From Macropodus opercularis (lineage: Eukaryota > Chordata > Actinopteri > Anabantiformes > Osphronemidae), in the NCBI GenBank assembly GCA_030770545.1, contig CM061105.1, positions 11,081,001 to 11,145,000 on the forward strand: a stretch of DNA of 64,000 nucleotides. Reading direction: 5' to 3'. This document shows, one piece after another, positions 50,401 to 62,400 of the stretch. The notes below the pieces were generated by a model. It did not search any database. It saw only the letters and a program-made list of their open reading frames with translations, and was not told where the DNA came from. Both the position numbers and the translations under genes were made by a program. Every line of letters starts with the position of its first letter. Position 1 is the stretch's first letter.

Positions 50401-50930
50401 CAGCACCAGACGTCAGAGGAGTCAGCTCGCATCATGTGGGGAGGCAGCGGGATCTTTCAGCTGGCGCAGGGACAGCATGGAAGATGAGGTGCACCTGGTC
50501 AGCGCGCGCAGCTGCTCACGCGAGGGCCTCGGGGAAGGAGTCCAAATAGTACCAATTGACTGGCGACCGCATATGTACAGTGTGTGAGTGTGTGTATGAG
50601 AGTGTGTGATAGTGTGTGTGGGGGGCAAAATACAACTGTGTGTCTCAAAATGCTGTAGGGTGAGAAAATCCACCCATTCTTACCTCCATCCAGTGCCTCA
50701 CATGTACACACGCACTGGTATCTAATGCCATAACGTGAAAGTACATTTCATTTATTTGTTTGTCACATCTCATTTGTAAACCTCCAGTTTCCTGAATTCA
50801 CGTGCACTCAGAGAACCGCAGTGGACGCAGATGTAAATGGCAGAACAAAAAAAAGAAAAAGCCCAAAACGCTTTGAGAGATGTTAGTGCGTGATGTGCTA
50901 CAAGAAGGCAGAGGTCCCTGAACACACCAG
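47401..50930. other. Intergenic stretch between snai2 and the CpG island, no gene recognised
   Basis: No exon is supported. PPDPFL, which I recall between SNAI2 and SNTG1 in human, was sought by its HHPGLPKADPGHWW-type core and not seen. A short impure TG-rich array lies at about 50580-50620. The open frames around 48.4-48.7, 49.4-49.7 and 50.3-50.7 kb have no family signal. Confidence 0.5.
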
Positions 50931-50934
50931 CAGG

Positions 50935-51660
50935 TAGAACCGTGCGAACCGCGGAGTTGTGCGGCTGCCCTGGGTAAACGAAGGCGATTGACGCGCGCGT
51001 TAAACGCGCCGCATGTGATTTCCAGCTTCATTTTGGCAGCACGATGCGAGAGAGAGACAGACACGGAGCTGTGAAACTGGACCCTCTGCCAGAGATGTCG
51101 ACGGCGAGGAAGCCCTGAAACCGCCGCTGCTCGGGAAATATGGACAAATCTGGTTTTGTGTGCGAGCCCGGGCTGCTTTTCTGTGGGTTTTTGCACATTG
51201 CTACAGTGTAGTGGACCAGGATGCCGAGTGGGCGATGCTGCCACAAGGGATACATTGTGATTTCGCAGAGATGTTTCAGTGGCCGTTGCACAAACTGACA
51301 TAAGAAAACCCGTCTCAGGAGGGATTGAAGTCCAAAGGGACACGACTAATAGGACATTACCACCTGTTACTAGGATATCAGGTAAGCCCACGGAGCCCTT
51401 TTCGCCCTGTACACAGACAGCGTCTTTTCATACAGTGCATGGCGGACGTAGGTAGTTAATTATCACGGCGAACACCCATGAAACCGAACGTTAACCCATT
51501 TACGGTGCACTTTTTTGGGGGAGCTGTAATTCGCCTTAATGCTGCGCAGCAACACTGACACCAGCCACAGTCCATGATGCGCCGGCTCGTACTCGACACG
51601 GAGCTGAGCGCTTCACTTATGACGCGCCTCGCGGTGAAAGATCTCAGTCAGATTTGCAGA
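50935..51660 (+). promoter_or_regulatory. sntg1: CpG island with putative sntg1 promoter and untranslated exon 1
   Basis: CpG dinucleotides are far denser here than in the flanking DNA (for example GACGCGCGCGTTAAACGCGC at 50990-51009 and GACGCGCCTCGCGGTG near 51620). On the + strand a near-consensus donor CAG|GTAAGC falls at 51381/51382. Upstream in-frame noise and several ATGs argue that an exon ending there would be untranslated. The first sntg1 coding exon at 59418 has an acceptor just before its short leader, so an upstream non-coding exon is required, and this is the best candidate in the window. The minus-strand 197-codon frame over 50798-51391 is probably chance. Confidence 0.55.
50995..51009. 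promoter_or_regulatory. 15-bp perfect palindrome GCGCGTTAAACGCGC
   Basis: Perfect two-fold symmetry about the A at 51002. It sits inside the CpG island and shares CGCGTTAAAC with the near-palindrome in the snai2 promoter. No known factor is assigned. Confidence 0.5.
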
Positions 51661-54301
51661 CATGTGTGAGGTGTGCGGAGACCTTCACAGTGTCTCCCTC
51701 AGCCGCAGGTACACGAGCAGCCTGCAGTTCATCCAGCCCAGTGCAGTGGCAGCAGACCTCGTTTAAATCCACAGCCTTAAAGTGCTCTCTCTCTCTCTCT
51801 CTCTCTGCACTGGATGCCAATAATGAACAACATTCTACTTTTTCATTTTTGTCTAAAACAGGCCATTACACACCTCAGATGTCCGTGAACTGCAGTGGCT
51901 CCACGGCGTCTTGTTGGACAAATCATAAACTGAATAAACTGTTTTTTATTTGAAATAAACCTGAGGAGTATTTCTCCAGCGCCTGCACAGCTGCTGCTGC
52001 TGGTTTGGTGTTTTATTAGCTCCCGAATCCTCTGCTGTTTGACAAAATTTACACTGCTTCTCCAGCTGTAAACTGGTGCGTCAGGGTGCTTACGAGGCAG
52101 CCTTGTTTTTTGTAATGATGGGCTGTAAGGTGTCAGGCTCAGCTCAGCGGTCGCAGGTCTGTATTCTCAGCACTGGCACTGGAAGACTTTGCTCCCACAG
52201 GCTGAGCAGACCCATTTGGTGGTTGCACTGTAGGCCAGGAGCAATCTTCTCACATCCTATAGAGGGAAAGACGTTGACATGTCATTGATAATTTATAGCC
52301 TATAGCACACACATCCGTCCCCCACTGTTGCTGCTTATGTCTTAAATCAAAGAGCAGTTTAGCCAAGTGATGGAAGCACACCGGCTGAAAAAAAAACCAG
52401 GCCCGAGTGAAATGAAGTCTGTCATGTCTAGTCAATATGTCAGGTGGTGAGCGAGAGCCAGAAACAACTTGTCTGAATCCTTCATACTGTGTCACAGTCT
52501 GGATCTGCTGATAATTGAAAAAAAAAGGAGACGTGCCACGAAGTAGTACCCAGCAGAGTCAGGATCTGGCATAGTGGCATCAGTCACGATCAAAACCAGT
52601 GTCTGCATAGCACAACTAAACGCTTTACCACACTTCATCGTCCCTGCTTTGTTAAATAATAACCCTCTGATCCCCACTGGGTCATTTAAAAATGAGAACT
52701 ATACATAAACGTCCTGAAACATACAACTGGGATGAGCTGTCTGAAGGCATTACTGGAAGGACTCGATGTACACACTGACATCAATTTTGTATGCCAGCAC
52801 TTTTAAAGTGCTGCTGACAGTCCCCTAGCACCAACCAGTAGCTCCATATGCAATTGAGTCGTTCTAAATATTCAACAGTTATGCCTTCGATCCTTGAACT
52901 GAAGCACAATTGCATTATTTCATGCCACGTGGCTTCATTCAGTGACCCATTTTGACCATAATCAGAAGCGCTGTGTTGAGAATAACACACGACAGTGGCA
53001 GCAGAGAAAAATCACAGAGGAGGGAAATTAAATATAACTTGACAGCTCCAGTGTATTCAAAGAAAACAGTTTGTTACCTCGGAATAGAGCAATCTTTTAA
53101 CATTTTCCTTCGGTGATTGTTCTGTCTAAAGGGCAGCTGGGAGAGCCTACAGCATGTCATTGAATGGACATCTTCATTACGGCCTGGCCTCAAAGCCCAA
53201 CAGCGGCAGAAAGAGAGAAGGAGAGAGAAAAACGTATCGCACCTGATGTATCAGACTGTTCGGTCGACCATCCATAGAAGCTGCTCCAGATGTTGAATTC
53301 ACACAGGAGGAGCCATATGGTTTTACGACAGTGTGATGTATCACTCCCACAAATAAAAAAGAATGTAGATATTTCATAGAGAGAGAAAAAGAGAAGGAGA
53401 GATCAGGCAGGGAAAATGTATTAGTGGTCTGTGCCACGAAGTCATGGTCATGCAACAAGAAAGCCATTAGTCTGGTGTAGTGGAGGCCGATGGCTAATGA
53501 AGTGAATGCACACCAAACTCACAAGACACAACGCTCATTTATATGCGCCTCATATAGCAGCCCATCTGATTTAGAGGTTCAGGACTGCAACAGAGGCTGA
53601 CACTGAGGCTACGCGTACAGTAGGTGATAGCTGCTATGGAGAAGCAACGAGGGGTCAGATTATGCGCGATGATTAATGATCCTCGCATGCTGTTTAATAT
53701 ACAAGTGGCAAAAGCCTCGGAGGCAACGTGTGAAGCTCCAGTGCCGTGCGCCAGCCGAGCTTCCTTTACGCTGTACAACGTGTAAGTAGCGCAGGCCGGA
53801 CAATTTTAGGTCGCACGTGATGAATGTGGAGAGTCGGCCTGTTTGTTAAGCCCTGCTGCCCTGACAGCACGAAACAGTAGCAGCTCCAGCTTGATGGAAG
53901 GTAGACCTGTACTCTGTAAATTGCATAATTGTGTTGCCTCGGAACATTTGCAATTCATCCAACATGGGAATAGTAAAATGGCCCCAAGCTGTAATTAAGC
54001 AACTCTGCAATTTTTGCTTATGATGGTAGAACAAACTGCATTTCCAAAGTTTTTCGTTGTGAAACTTATCACAGACAGGAAGTGCATCCTTGTTTAATTT
54101 AAGCATAACTCTATGGCTCCAGCTTTACAAATGTGTGGATTTGCTTCTTCCCTCTGCTTTACATTACATTATAACTGAATATATTTGCATTTTGGACTAT
54201 TCATTCAAAGAGAACTGCAATGGGAACGTGATACAATGATGTTATAGTCTACACTTGTTGTTCCCTTCATCAGTGAGTAAGTTTCAGTCCATCAGAACAT
54301 A
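51661..54301. other. Putative sntg1 intron (5' UTR), no gene recognised
   Basis: If the CpG island is the sntg1 start, this is intronic. A (CT)11 microsatellite lies at 51785-51806. Otherwise only scattered short open frames without splice or family support were seen. Confidence 0.45.
51785..51806. repeat. (CT)11 microsatellite
   Basis: Eleven CT dinucleotides between AGTG and GCACTGG. Confidence 0.95.
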
Positions 54302-55436
54302 TACTGTAAAGGTATTCACTCCTTGAAGTAAATAAAGGCTTCTACTGTACAAAGCAATGCCAATTAAATCAAATGTAGGGTGAAATGTGCGTTTGCATTA
54401 ATCTTCACAACATTCAGGTCAATTTTGAGTACATGCACCTTTGGCAGCAATTACAGCATGAGGTCTGTGTGGACAGCTCTCCATCGGGCTTGCACGCCTG
54501 GACACTGGTAGTTTATGCAGGTCTTCTTTGCAAACCAGCTCAAGTTGTCAGGTTGCGTGGGGGTTGGATGTGAACAACTCTTTTCAAGTCCAGCCACAAA
54601 TTCTCTGTTGGAGTGAGGCTTGGGCCTTGACACGGCCTGTCCAGAACATCGTGTTGTGTTGTCAGTAAACCATTTCTGTGTCACTTTCGCTCCATATTTT
54701 TGGTCATTGTCTTGCTGGAAAACGAATCTTCACGACTTCCCAAATTCTCCTATATTCAAAATAAGATTGTCCTCCATAATGTCCTACTTTATATTTGGAG
54801 CGTTCATTTTACAAGCCTTCCAGGGCCTGCTAGCGTGAAGCATCCCCACAGCATGATGCTGCCACCACCACACGGTTGTAGTGATGTGCTAAATGATTCT
54901 TCTTGTCTGATGGTCAGAAAGCAAAGTTTTAGTCTCACCAGACGAATGGAAATGATAGATTTTGCTGAACTTCAGGAGATGCTCAGTGCCTTGGAGATTT
55001 TTTGAATCCATCCTGACTTGTGCTTTTGTAAGGACCTGTTGTCTGAGTTGCTTGCCGTGTTCTTCTGTCTTCATGGGGTAATGGTAGCCAGGAACACTGA
55101 TTAACCAGTGACTGGACCTTCCACACACAGGTGTCCTTATACTGCAATCACTTGAGCTGCATTCACTGTGCTCAGGTGATCCACATGTCACTAATTGCAG
55201 GACTACTACCACCAAATGGTTGCACCTGTGTTGGATTAGGTTAGTCTTTTTAAACGGGTGAGATTTTAACTCTTATTTCACCTTACATGCATTTCACCAC
55301 ATCATTTTGTAGAAAGCTGTTTTCATTTTGACGTCAATGAGGTGTTTTTTGTGGAAGTCATACATCTACTTAGACCATATTTCATTTATAATGTCAATAA
55401 AGGGGTTAATACGCAAGGGGCCGAATGAAGGTTATA
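54302..55436 (-). mobile_element. Tc1/mariner-like DNA transposon, degenerate, internally deleted
   Basis: The minus strand encodes pieces of a Tc1-type DDE transposase in the correct order: an N-terminal MKTEEHGKQLRQQV (around 55070), SGETKTLLS where the family has SDETKI, then GGGSIMLWGCFTLAGPGR (around 54830-54880), DNDQKYGAKVTQKWFTDN (around 54640-54710) and, in a shifted frame, LTPTENLWLDLKRVVHI. Most of the helix-turn-helix region between the first two pieces is missing, and frameshifts and stops break the rest. The third catalytic region survives only out of frame. Terminal inverted repeats are partly visible: GGTATTCACTCCTTGAAG near 54311 and CAAGGGGCCGAATGAAG near 55418. A full element would be about 1.6 kb; this copy is about 1.1 kb and dead. 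Confidence 0.88.
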
Positions 55437-58400
55437 ATTCACAGCTCAAAATAACCCAATGCTAATCACACAAATCCTGCAGGTCTGTACACTGTGGAAC
55501 TTAAATCACATCCGTAAGATTAGTTTCATGTCACACAGTTTAGATTCATAAATAATTAGCCAGAGCTTTTGAGACGTAGTTCTGTGGTTCCATGCTTTAT
55601 ATTTAGTAAGGGAGCAGATGTGTCCCTTGACTGTGTAGCTTAATTTCAATGTAACCTAGCCTTCAGCAATACGCTGAGCTTTTTAATCCTTCCGTGTGTC
55701 CCCCACATGGCCGTTCAGGCTTTTGTTCCAAGTACAACAGTATTTACTGTATATACAGATATATTTAGACTCTATTCATGCACATATTGTAGAATAGAAG
55801 AGTAAACAGTGTACTTCAGTCTGGTTTACATGATGCATTCATTTGTTGAAGCTAATTAGGACCTTGAGGTAAGATTAAAGATACGTTTGCCCATCTACCA
55901 TTTTCCACAGACAATGCACCATAATATTGTATTTACACACACACAAAGACTACAGTCTAATTATAAAAAGTGTCTGTAGCGAACACGCTGCAGGATCCAT
56001 CAGCGCTGCAGCACTATCAGCTATAGTTGATGGTGATATAACAGGGAACCAGTTTGTGAAATGATTCTCGCTGATTTAAGTTGGCACCCACCTGATATCT
56101 GGTGGCTTCCTCCTGCCAGAAAACATACATCATAGTCAGGAAGGTCAGCAGCTCAGTCTATAAATGTGTCCATCACTAATTCACTCCTGCGCCTATCATT
56201 CATGAGCATCTGGCATGGAGAGCGCCGCTGGCTGTTACCGAGGCCTCAGGTATTGACTTACGATGTAATGAACGGCTTTTTTTTTGACAAATGTCCTCAA
56301 AGAAGTGAGAACATGATGAGATACTCTTTCTATCTTGTCCAAATCTTGAGCGTAATCTGAGAGAAAAGGGAGAGTAGAGCCACCTCCTGGGGCAGCGCCT
56401 GTTCAATACAGGATGTGCTCCTTAAATACAGAGCAGTTCAAACAGCTGCCTCCTCAGTAAAAAACCGAGGGACCAGTTTAGCGATTGCACTGATCTTTAC
56501 TTTACTTAGTTCTTATTGTTATCAGTGATAGAACAGTGATTTAATAAAACTTATTAATCTTTTTTTTACTATTAATTGGATGAAACAAGACATTTGAAAA
56601 CGGTTAAACTCTGGTGGTTGCCCAGAAAATATTTGTTGATTTTTCCAACAATTTTCAAAATCAAATAATTTAAGGATGGACCTAAAAAAAGAATCCACAG
56701 ATTCAAGGATAATGAAAATAATTATTTGTTGCATTTGTTTAGAGGAGACAAAGCTTTTTTATTCTGGAAATAATATTAATAATCAATTGTACCAAACCTT
56801 AAGGTGTTTTTTTTCTCCTGCGGTTTATTGTCTCCAGAGACCGAGGCAAAGGTAAAGGAAAACCTAATCTCAACCCCTGCACCTGTCCAACAATCAAAGA
56901 TAAACCTACCTACGCTGTGCAAAGATAAAGCATCATGTTTATCTGCTGTTGGGTGGGCAGATGTATATTTATACAACAGAGGAACCTGACAGCTCGCAAC
57001 AAATATGTCATAATGCTTTCTTGTGCGCATCCTGCGAAATTGCCAGTTTATGTTGGGATGTGATGCTATAAAATTCAGGAAACATTTTCTATCATCAGTT
57101 GTCCAATTAAAACGCTGCACTCTCAGGCACCATATGCTCCGGCTTGCAGGACAAGTGAATATACAGTAAGTGAAACCCATCTCAATTTTGAAGCAGTAAA
57201 AATGAATTTGCTGGAGCGCTCTGCAGACAGCTGCTCCACCTGCCCACACAAACAACCATTCATCATGTTGCATGGGCCACAGCTGTCCTCAGGTCTAAGA
57301 GATGGAGATGTCACGTTACAATCTCCACATCATCCAGGCAATCTCACTCTGCTCCACTCTCTCTGTTTCCTGCCATTGTGTCACAGACGGGAGCCGTTTT
57401 GAGAAACACTGCTTGGCAAATTGGTAGGACGGGAAATATCTGATGGCGTGGTTGTAAAAGGACTTACGCTGACTCAACTTTAAAACACACAAAAGGCTCT
57501 GCTTATTCAATCTTTGGATCCTCGCAGAAATACAGGCGAGCGCTCGTGTCTGACAGGATGTTGAGGAGGGCACCCGCTAAGACAAAGTGCTCATCCCGGA
57601 GCTGCAGACACATTTTTCAGCTGACCACATCATCACATTCATTTTTAAAGCAGGTTCACAAATGATGTCCTGATTTCTCTTACGGCCATTAGGCAGCACA
57701 GACAGCGCAAGTGGAGGCAAAACAGCGAAGCTTCCAGTGGAACAAAGAAATCATAGAATAGTCAAAATGCCGGTCACGACATCTCCAGAGGCTACGGCGA
57801 CTCCAGATACAGTAACTCACCAAAATATTACAAACAGCACTGTAACAGTTACAGCTTTTAAAACTTCAGTCAGTCTTTCATTGGTAAATTAATCAGAATC
57901 TCTTGTTCTTGTTGTTCCCCAGCGTTTAAAATATGCCTGAACATTTCTTATGTTTGATCAGGACTCATAGCCTGAGCCTGTGTCCAGTCCCGTAGGACAT
58001 TGATCATCAGCAGCTCAGCATCACGGTGGCATCAAGCCAACAATGTGTCCTAACGAGGAGGATTTCTCAAAGCTGTGCTGTCAGAACTTAATAAACACTT
58101 TGAAAGAGTCATTTGTGTTTGACGTACACAAATCCAAGAAAATGGAATAATATGAGATAATTGCATTTTGGCATTTGTGCACATGGATCTACAGGTTTTT
58201 AGAAGTGGGCTGTTTGAGAGGATCCTCCATCACAGAGACGGGATTCTCAGCTTCGAGCCTTCCTTTTGTGCTGCGTGCTTATGTGAGAAATAAAGCCATG
58301 AATCGCTTCTGATTCAACGTCCCACATACATGCAGCAGTTATATTGACATCACACTTGTCTGTGTTTTCTGGCAACTGTAGATCGCATCTTTTCAGCGGT

Positions 58401-59417
58401 AGTCAAAGGAATTTAATCAGCCATATTCAGTTCAGTTTTTAAGCTCGAGTTAAAGACAAATTCTGTTTTGCGTTGGTTTCAGCTCTTATCTCACCTGCAG
58501 ATGGGTGCGGTACCACAATGATCCCTTAGACACGTCCTCCCCCATTTCTGCTGCACGGCCAGGAGCGAATCCTCTTGAACGATAGCCTCATTCTGCTCTT
58601 CAGCACCACTTCCACTGGGGGTAATTGTCCGGCACCTACGGCCAGAAAGGAGAGGTGACAGCGCTGCGCTCTCCCCCATCACCAAAGCCTGACGGCCATG
58701 ATTTGGAGAGACCCTCTGCTACAGCTCAGATCAGGGATCAGCTCGCTGCTGGATGGCTAAATCTCACTGTACAAAGAGCTGGGGGCCTTTCTTCTGAGGT
58801 AGGTCGTTTTGTAGAAAAGCCACACAGTCAATTAAACTGCAGCTGGTTTGTTTTATATTTCTTCAGACAACCTGTGGCTCCGTTTGTGAAGATCGAGACT
58901 GATGCTTTAAAAACTGTGGCATTTCCTGGTACTGTCACTTCAAACCACTGCACCTCTTAGTTTGCACTGTAGTTCTTTTACTGTGGTATTTCTTACGGCT
59001 TTTTAAACCACAGCACTGCTTTTTGGTGGTATTTTCTCCTGCTGTGGCTTTTTCTATTCTCTAACAGTCTATTTCTCGTTGCACAGGATTACATTTTGAA
59101 ACATTTATTAGGACACCTGCGTTCTCACCTTTGCCTGTAAATTATTCATTAATGCTTAATGCTGGCCTCCAGTTTTCTCTCTAGATTGCTCAATAGATTT
59201 TTTGTTGCACAGCTGAACTTCGAAGAGGCAGTAAAATCAGTAAAATATCTATTTCTGCCCATTGTCAGTATGAGAAGTCGGGCCTATAATGAAGATGGGC
59301 ATCCTGCTAACAACGCTGGTTTAAATTGACTGTGTGGTTTTTGTTGTAGTCAGTTGGTCATGTCATTAAGCATTTAGCTCCACAGTCTAACTCGGCTTCT
59401 TTTTTTTTGCATTGCAG
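55437..59417. other. Putative sntg1 intron (5' UTR), no gene recognised
   Basis: About 4 kb, mostly AT-rich. A minus-strand frame at 58685-58491 ends exactly at a good donor (CTGCAG|GTGAGATAAG). It has no recognised homology and no clear acceptor or promoter, so it is not called as a gene. The 165-codon minus frame at 56776-57273 also has no family signal. Confidence 0.45.
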
Positions 59418-59440
59418 TATCCTTCACTGCGTAGTAGCAC

Positions 59441-62400
59441 ATGGATTTCAAGACTTCAAATGAAGAGGTTGGTGGGATTCAATCAATTCAGCGTTTTGAC
59501 AGGATTGACTGTTATTATACAAACTGCCTTAACATTTTCCAGCACCTGAAATCACATTAAGCATTTCACTGCATCTAAAAGTGGTTAGAACAGCGGCACA
59601 GCACATAAATACAGACCCCATACTGTACACATGCGGCCCCAGCGGGCCTGCCTCCACTTTTTATCACGCTCCCATTCTAGGAGAACGCATACGCAAGTGC
59701 TTGGTGCAGAGGATTGAATGAAATGGCTTTTATGACAACCTCAGTAACATGAGAAGATGTGACGATTGGGCAGCTGATTCACTCTCTGGCTGTTTCTCAC
59801 ACTGCACATGATGTTTCATTCAAAGCAGCATAATTGTAATATCATTCAGTCTTGCTACGTACGGCAATAGGCCACGATGAAACACTCTAGGGTGCTTTCT
59901 CCCCACGACTCCCAACTTTCTTTTCCCTTTTGCCTTATTTTGCGGGCTGCTCTGAATTCACCTCAGCATTAGCCGTGAGTTTAGAGAATTCAGGCGGGAG
60001 GACTGTACAAAATGATGTTCTCCTTTCAGAGGGAGTGCTCCTCTGTGAACACAATGTGAAAAAGTGGATGGATGCTGAAATAAATGTTACACAGTCTGAA
60101 TATGAAACAAGCAGCTGGGAAAATGGGCAGTTGCTGCACCATTGTGGAGGACAGTTGTGTGTCAGTTCCTAAAGAGTTGGTGCTGATCCTGAGGGATTGT
60201 AGATATAGAAGCAGATAAGCAAACACAGAAAGTATAAATTAAAACTAAAGCTGAGAATCTGTCCCTGCACTTACAGCATGCAGCTACTTCCCTTTCCCCT
60301 CTAATTGTGTTGCTCTGGCTCCAAGGCTGAAAAAGGATTATGGTATTATGGCATTTCATAAAAAACAGTAGAAGACTTCAGTGCAATGTTTTATTTGCAG
60401 AATAAAGGAGAATTTGGGCCCAACAGGGACTACAGTAGTAGAATGCTACCCTGGTAGAAGTAAAATTATACTTCAGTGTGTGAAACCCAAGTGGACAATC
60501 CAAGTACTGTATAAGCAGCAAAGCGCACCCAGTGGTAAAACTAAAAAAGAGCCCAATTAATATGAAGCTCATTGGCTGGTCTTCATATTAGATATCACTC
60601 TTCTTTAAGCCCTGAAAATGTCTACACTGATGTCAGGTCCAAATTGTTAAACCCTTCTGATGCAGTGTTCAATCGGTGAACACAATAACAAAACAGAAAA
60701 CACTATAGTAATCGTTCTTCAGATGTTTGTAGAGGCTGTTCTATGTTGTTTTAGAAATAATTTATTCATTCATACAACCTGCAAATAAAAAGACATTTAA
60801 TTCCACACTTCCTGAGGGAGTTTTGTCCCCTCAGCATCACATCCTTGGGCTACAGAGATGTCTTGGTGTAATATTTGCTGCTGAGGGCAGTATAAGCAGC
60901 CATGCACGCTATGAGCCGTTGATTGAGATAACAATGGGAGGGTGAAACATAGACGATGAGGCTAATTGCGTGCAATGCAAGTGCTACTACGGGTCAAACA
61001 AAGCTCAAGCATGTGCAACGCTGTCTGATGCTGTTGCTTGCATTTACTGTACAACACTACTGCTCTCAATTTGTTCCGCTAATGACCCTTGTGCACACAC
61101 TGCTTCGGTAAATGTGAATGAATGCCTCCCTCATTTCATTTCTCATCATGCAGCTGCAGCCAGAGGCCCGTTGGTTCACATTCCTCATTACGGGTGAAAG
61201 ATAATATGCTCCGTAAACTGACTTTGATTTAAGTTTGACCTGCAGTTGAGATACTCTGTCTAAGAATAGCAGCCGTACAACCGACCGCCTTGTTAACTGA
61301 TTAGTGGCGTATCCTGGGTGACAAGGATGCTGACACCGGTGGCCCGTTTTCTATTAGCAGTCTTGTCAGGTGAAGGTGCTTCTTTTATTTAGACCTTTTT
61401 TAAGTCAAGGACAGGACAGGCATCACAATTAGCTGGAGAGGAGGGAGGATATGCAGAATGCAAATTTATGCGGATTAGCATGTTTTAAATGGATCATTGG
61501 AAACACACACAGCCCTCACACTTGCTGGTATGAATAAGGAAAATTTAAATGTAGAGCTTCCTTCCTTAACAATTTCTTAATTTGTCATCATCATCATCAT
61601 CATTAGTCTTACAGTAGAATGAGTAAGATATTGATTACACTAAAGCAAATGAACACAAAAGCACAGAATGTTATCTGGATGTAAAGCATGCGTGTGTTGC
61701 TCAGATGATAAATATTATTTGTAGTAAAAAGGAATAACAGGCTTTGTATCCTGATTTTCATGTTCATCCTGCGACCCACATTCTCACTGACATTTCATTT
61801 CATTTCATGGCCAGTTAATTTAGTCATGGAGGGATGATGAATGATTTTTCTGGTCTCTGACTGTTTGCAGACAAAGACTGGGATTTATTTGATGCAAGAA
61901 GGTAATGAAGAGCCATTTAATATTCGACTGCACTTGGCCAAAGATATTCTGACCATTCAAGAACAAGATGTCATCTGTGTGTCAGGAGAGCCTTTTTATT
62001 CAAGTGTAAGTAACCCGGTCTGTCACATTATTAATCAGTGTGGACGTGTTTCACACGCTCATATGATGAAATCAGCAACACGTACTGCACAGTGGGTGAA
62101 GGTTACAGCAGAAAGATACTGAATATACGTGTTAATGACAAATCCACACCAATTAATCTATTCCTCTTTGGTTATTGTACTGCATGGTGACCCACCTACT
62201 GGATCATGGTGGGTCACACTTCACGTCTGACAACCTTTCCTTTACATTATTAAACCACAGTTTTGTATAAAAAATGATTCCACTAAGGCTGTGAGTCCAT
62301 GACCTTTCTCAGAATGGCATTATTCATTCAATAAAGTATTACTCGATATAAATATGAATTCTCAGAGACAAATGGAGGAAGCGTTTGTGTCCGCTCAGAT

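Noticed and set aside
50798..51391. 197-codon minus-strand open frame, the longest in the window
   Set aside because: It lies over the CpG island, where stop codons are scarce, its peptide has a poly-Phe stretch and no family signal, and the plus strand offers a better explanation (untranslated exon with donor).
2600..59000. CLXN/EFCAB1 and PPDPFL, expected from human synteny
   Set aside because: No EF-hand loop-bearing exon or PPDPFL-type core was seen in any frame. Very short exons could have been missed by eye.
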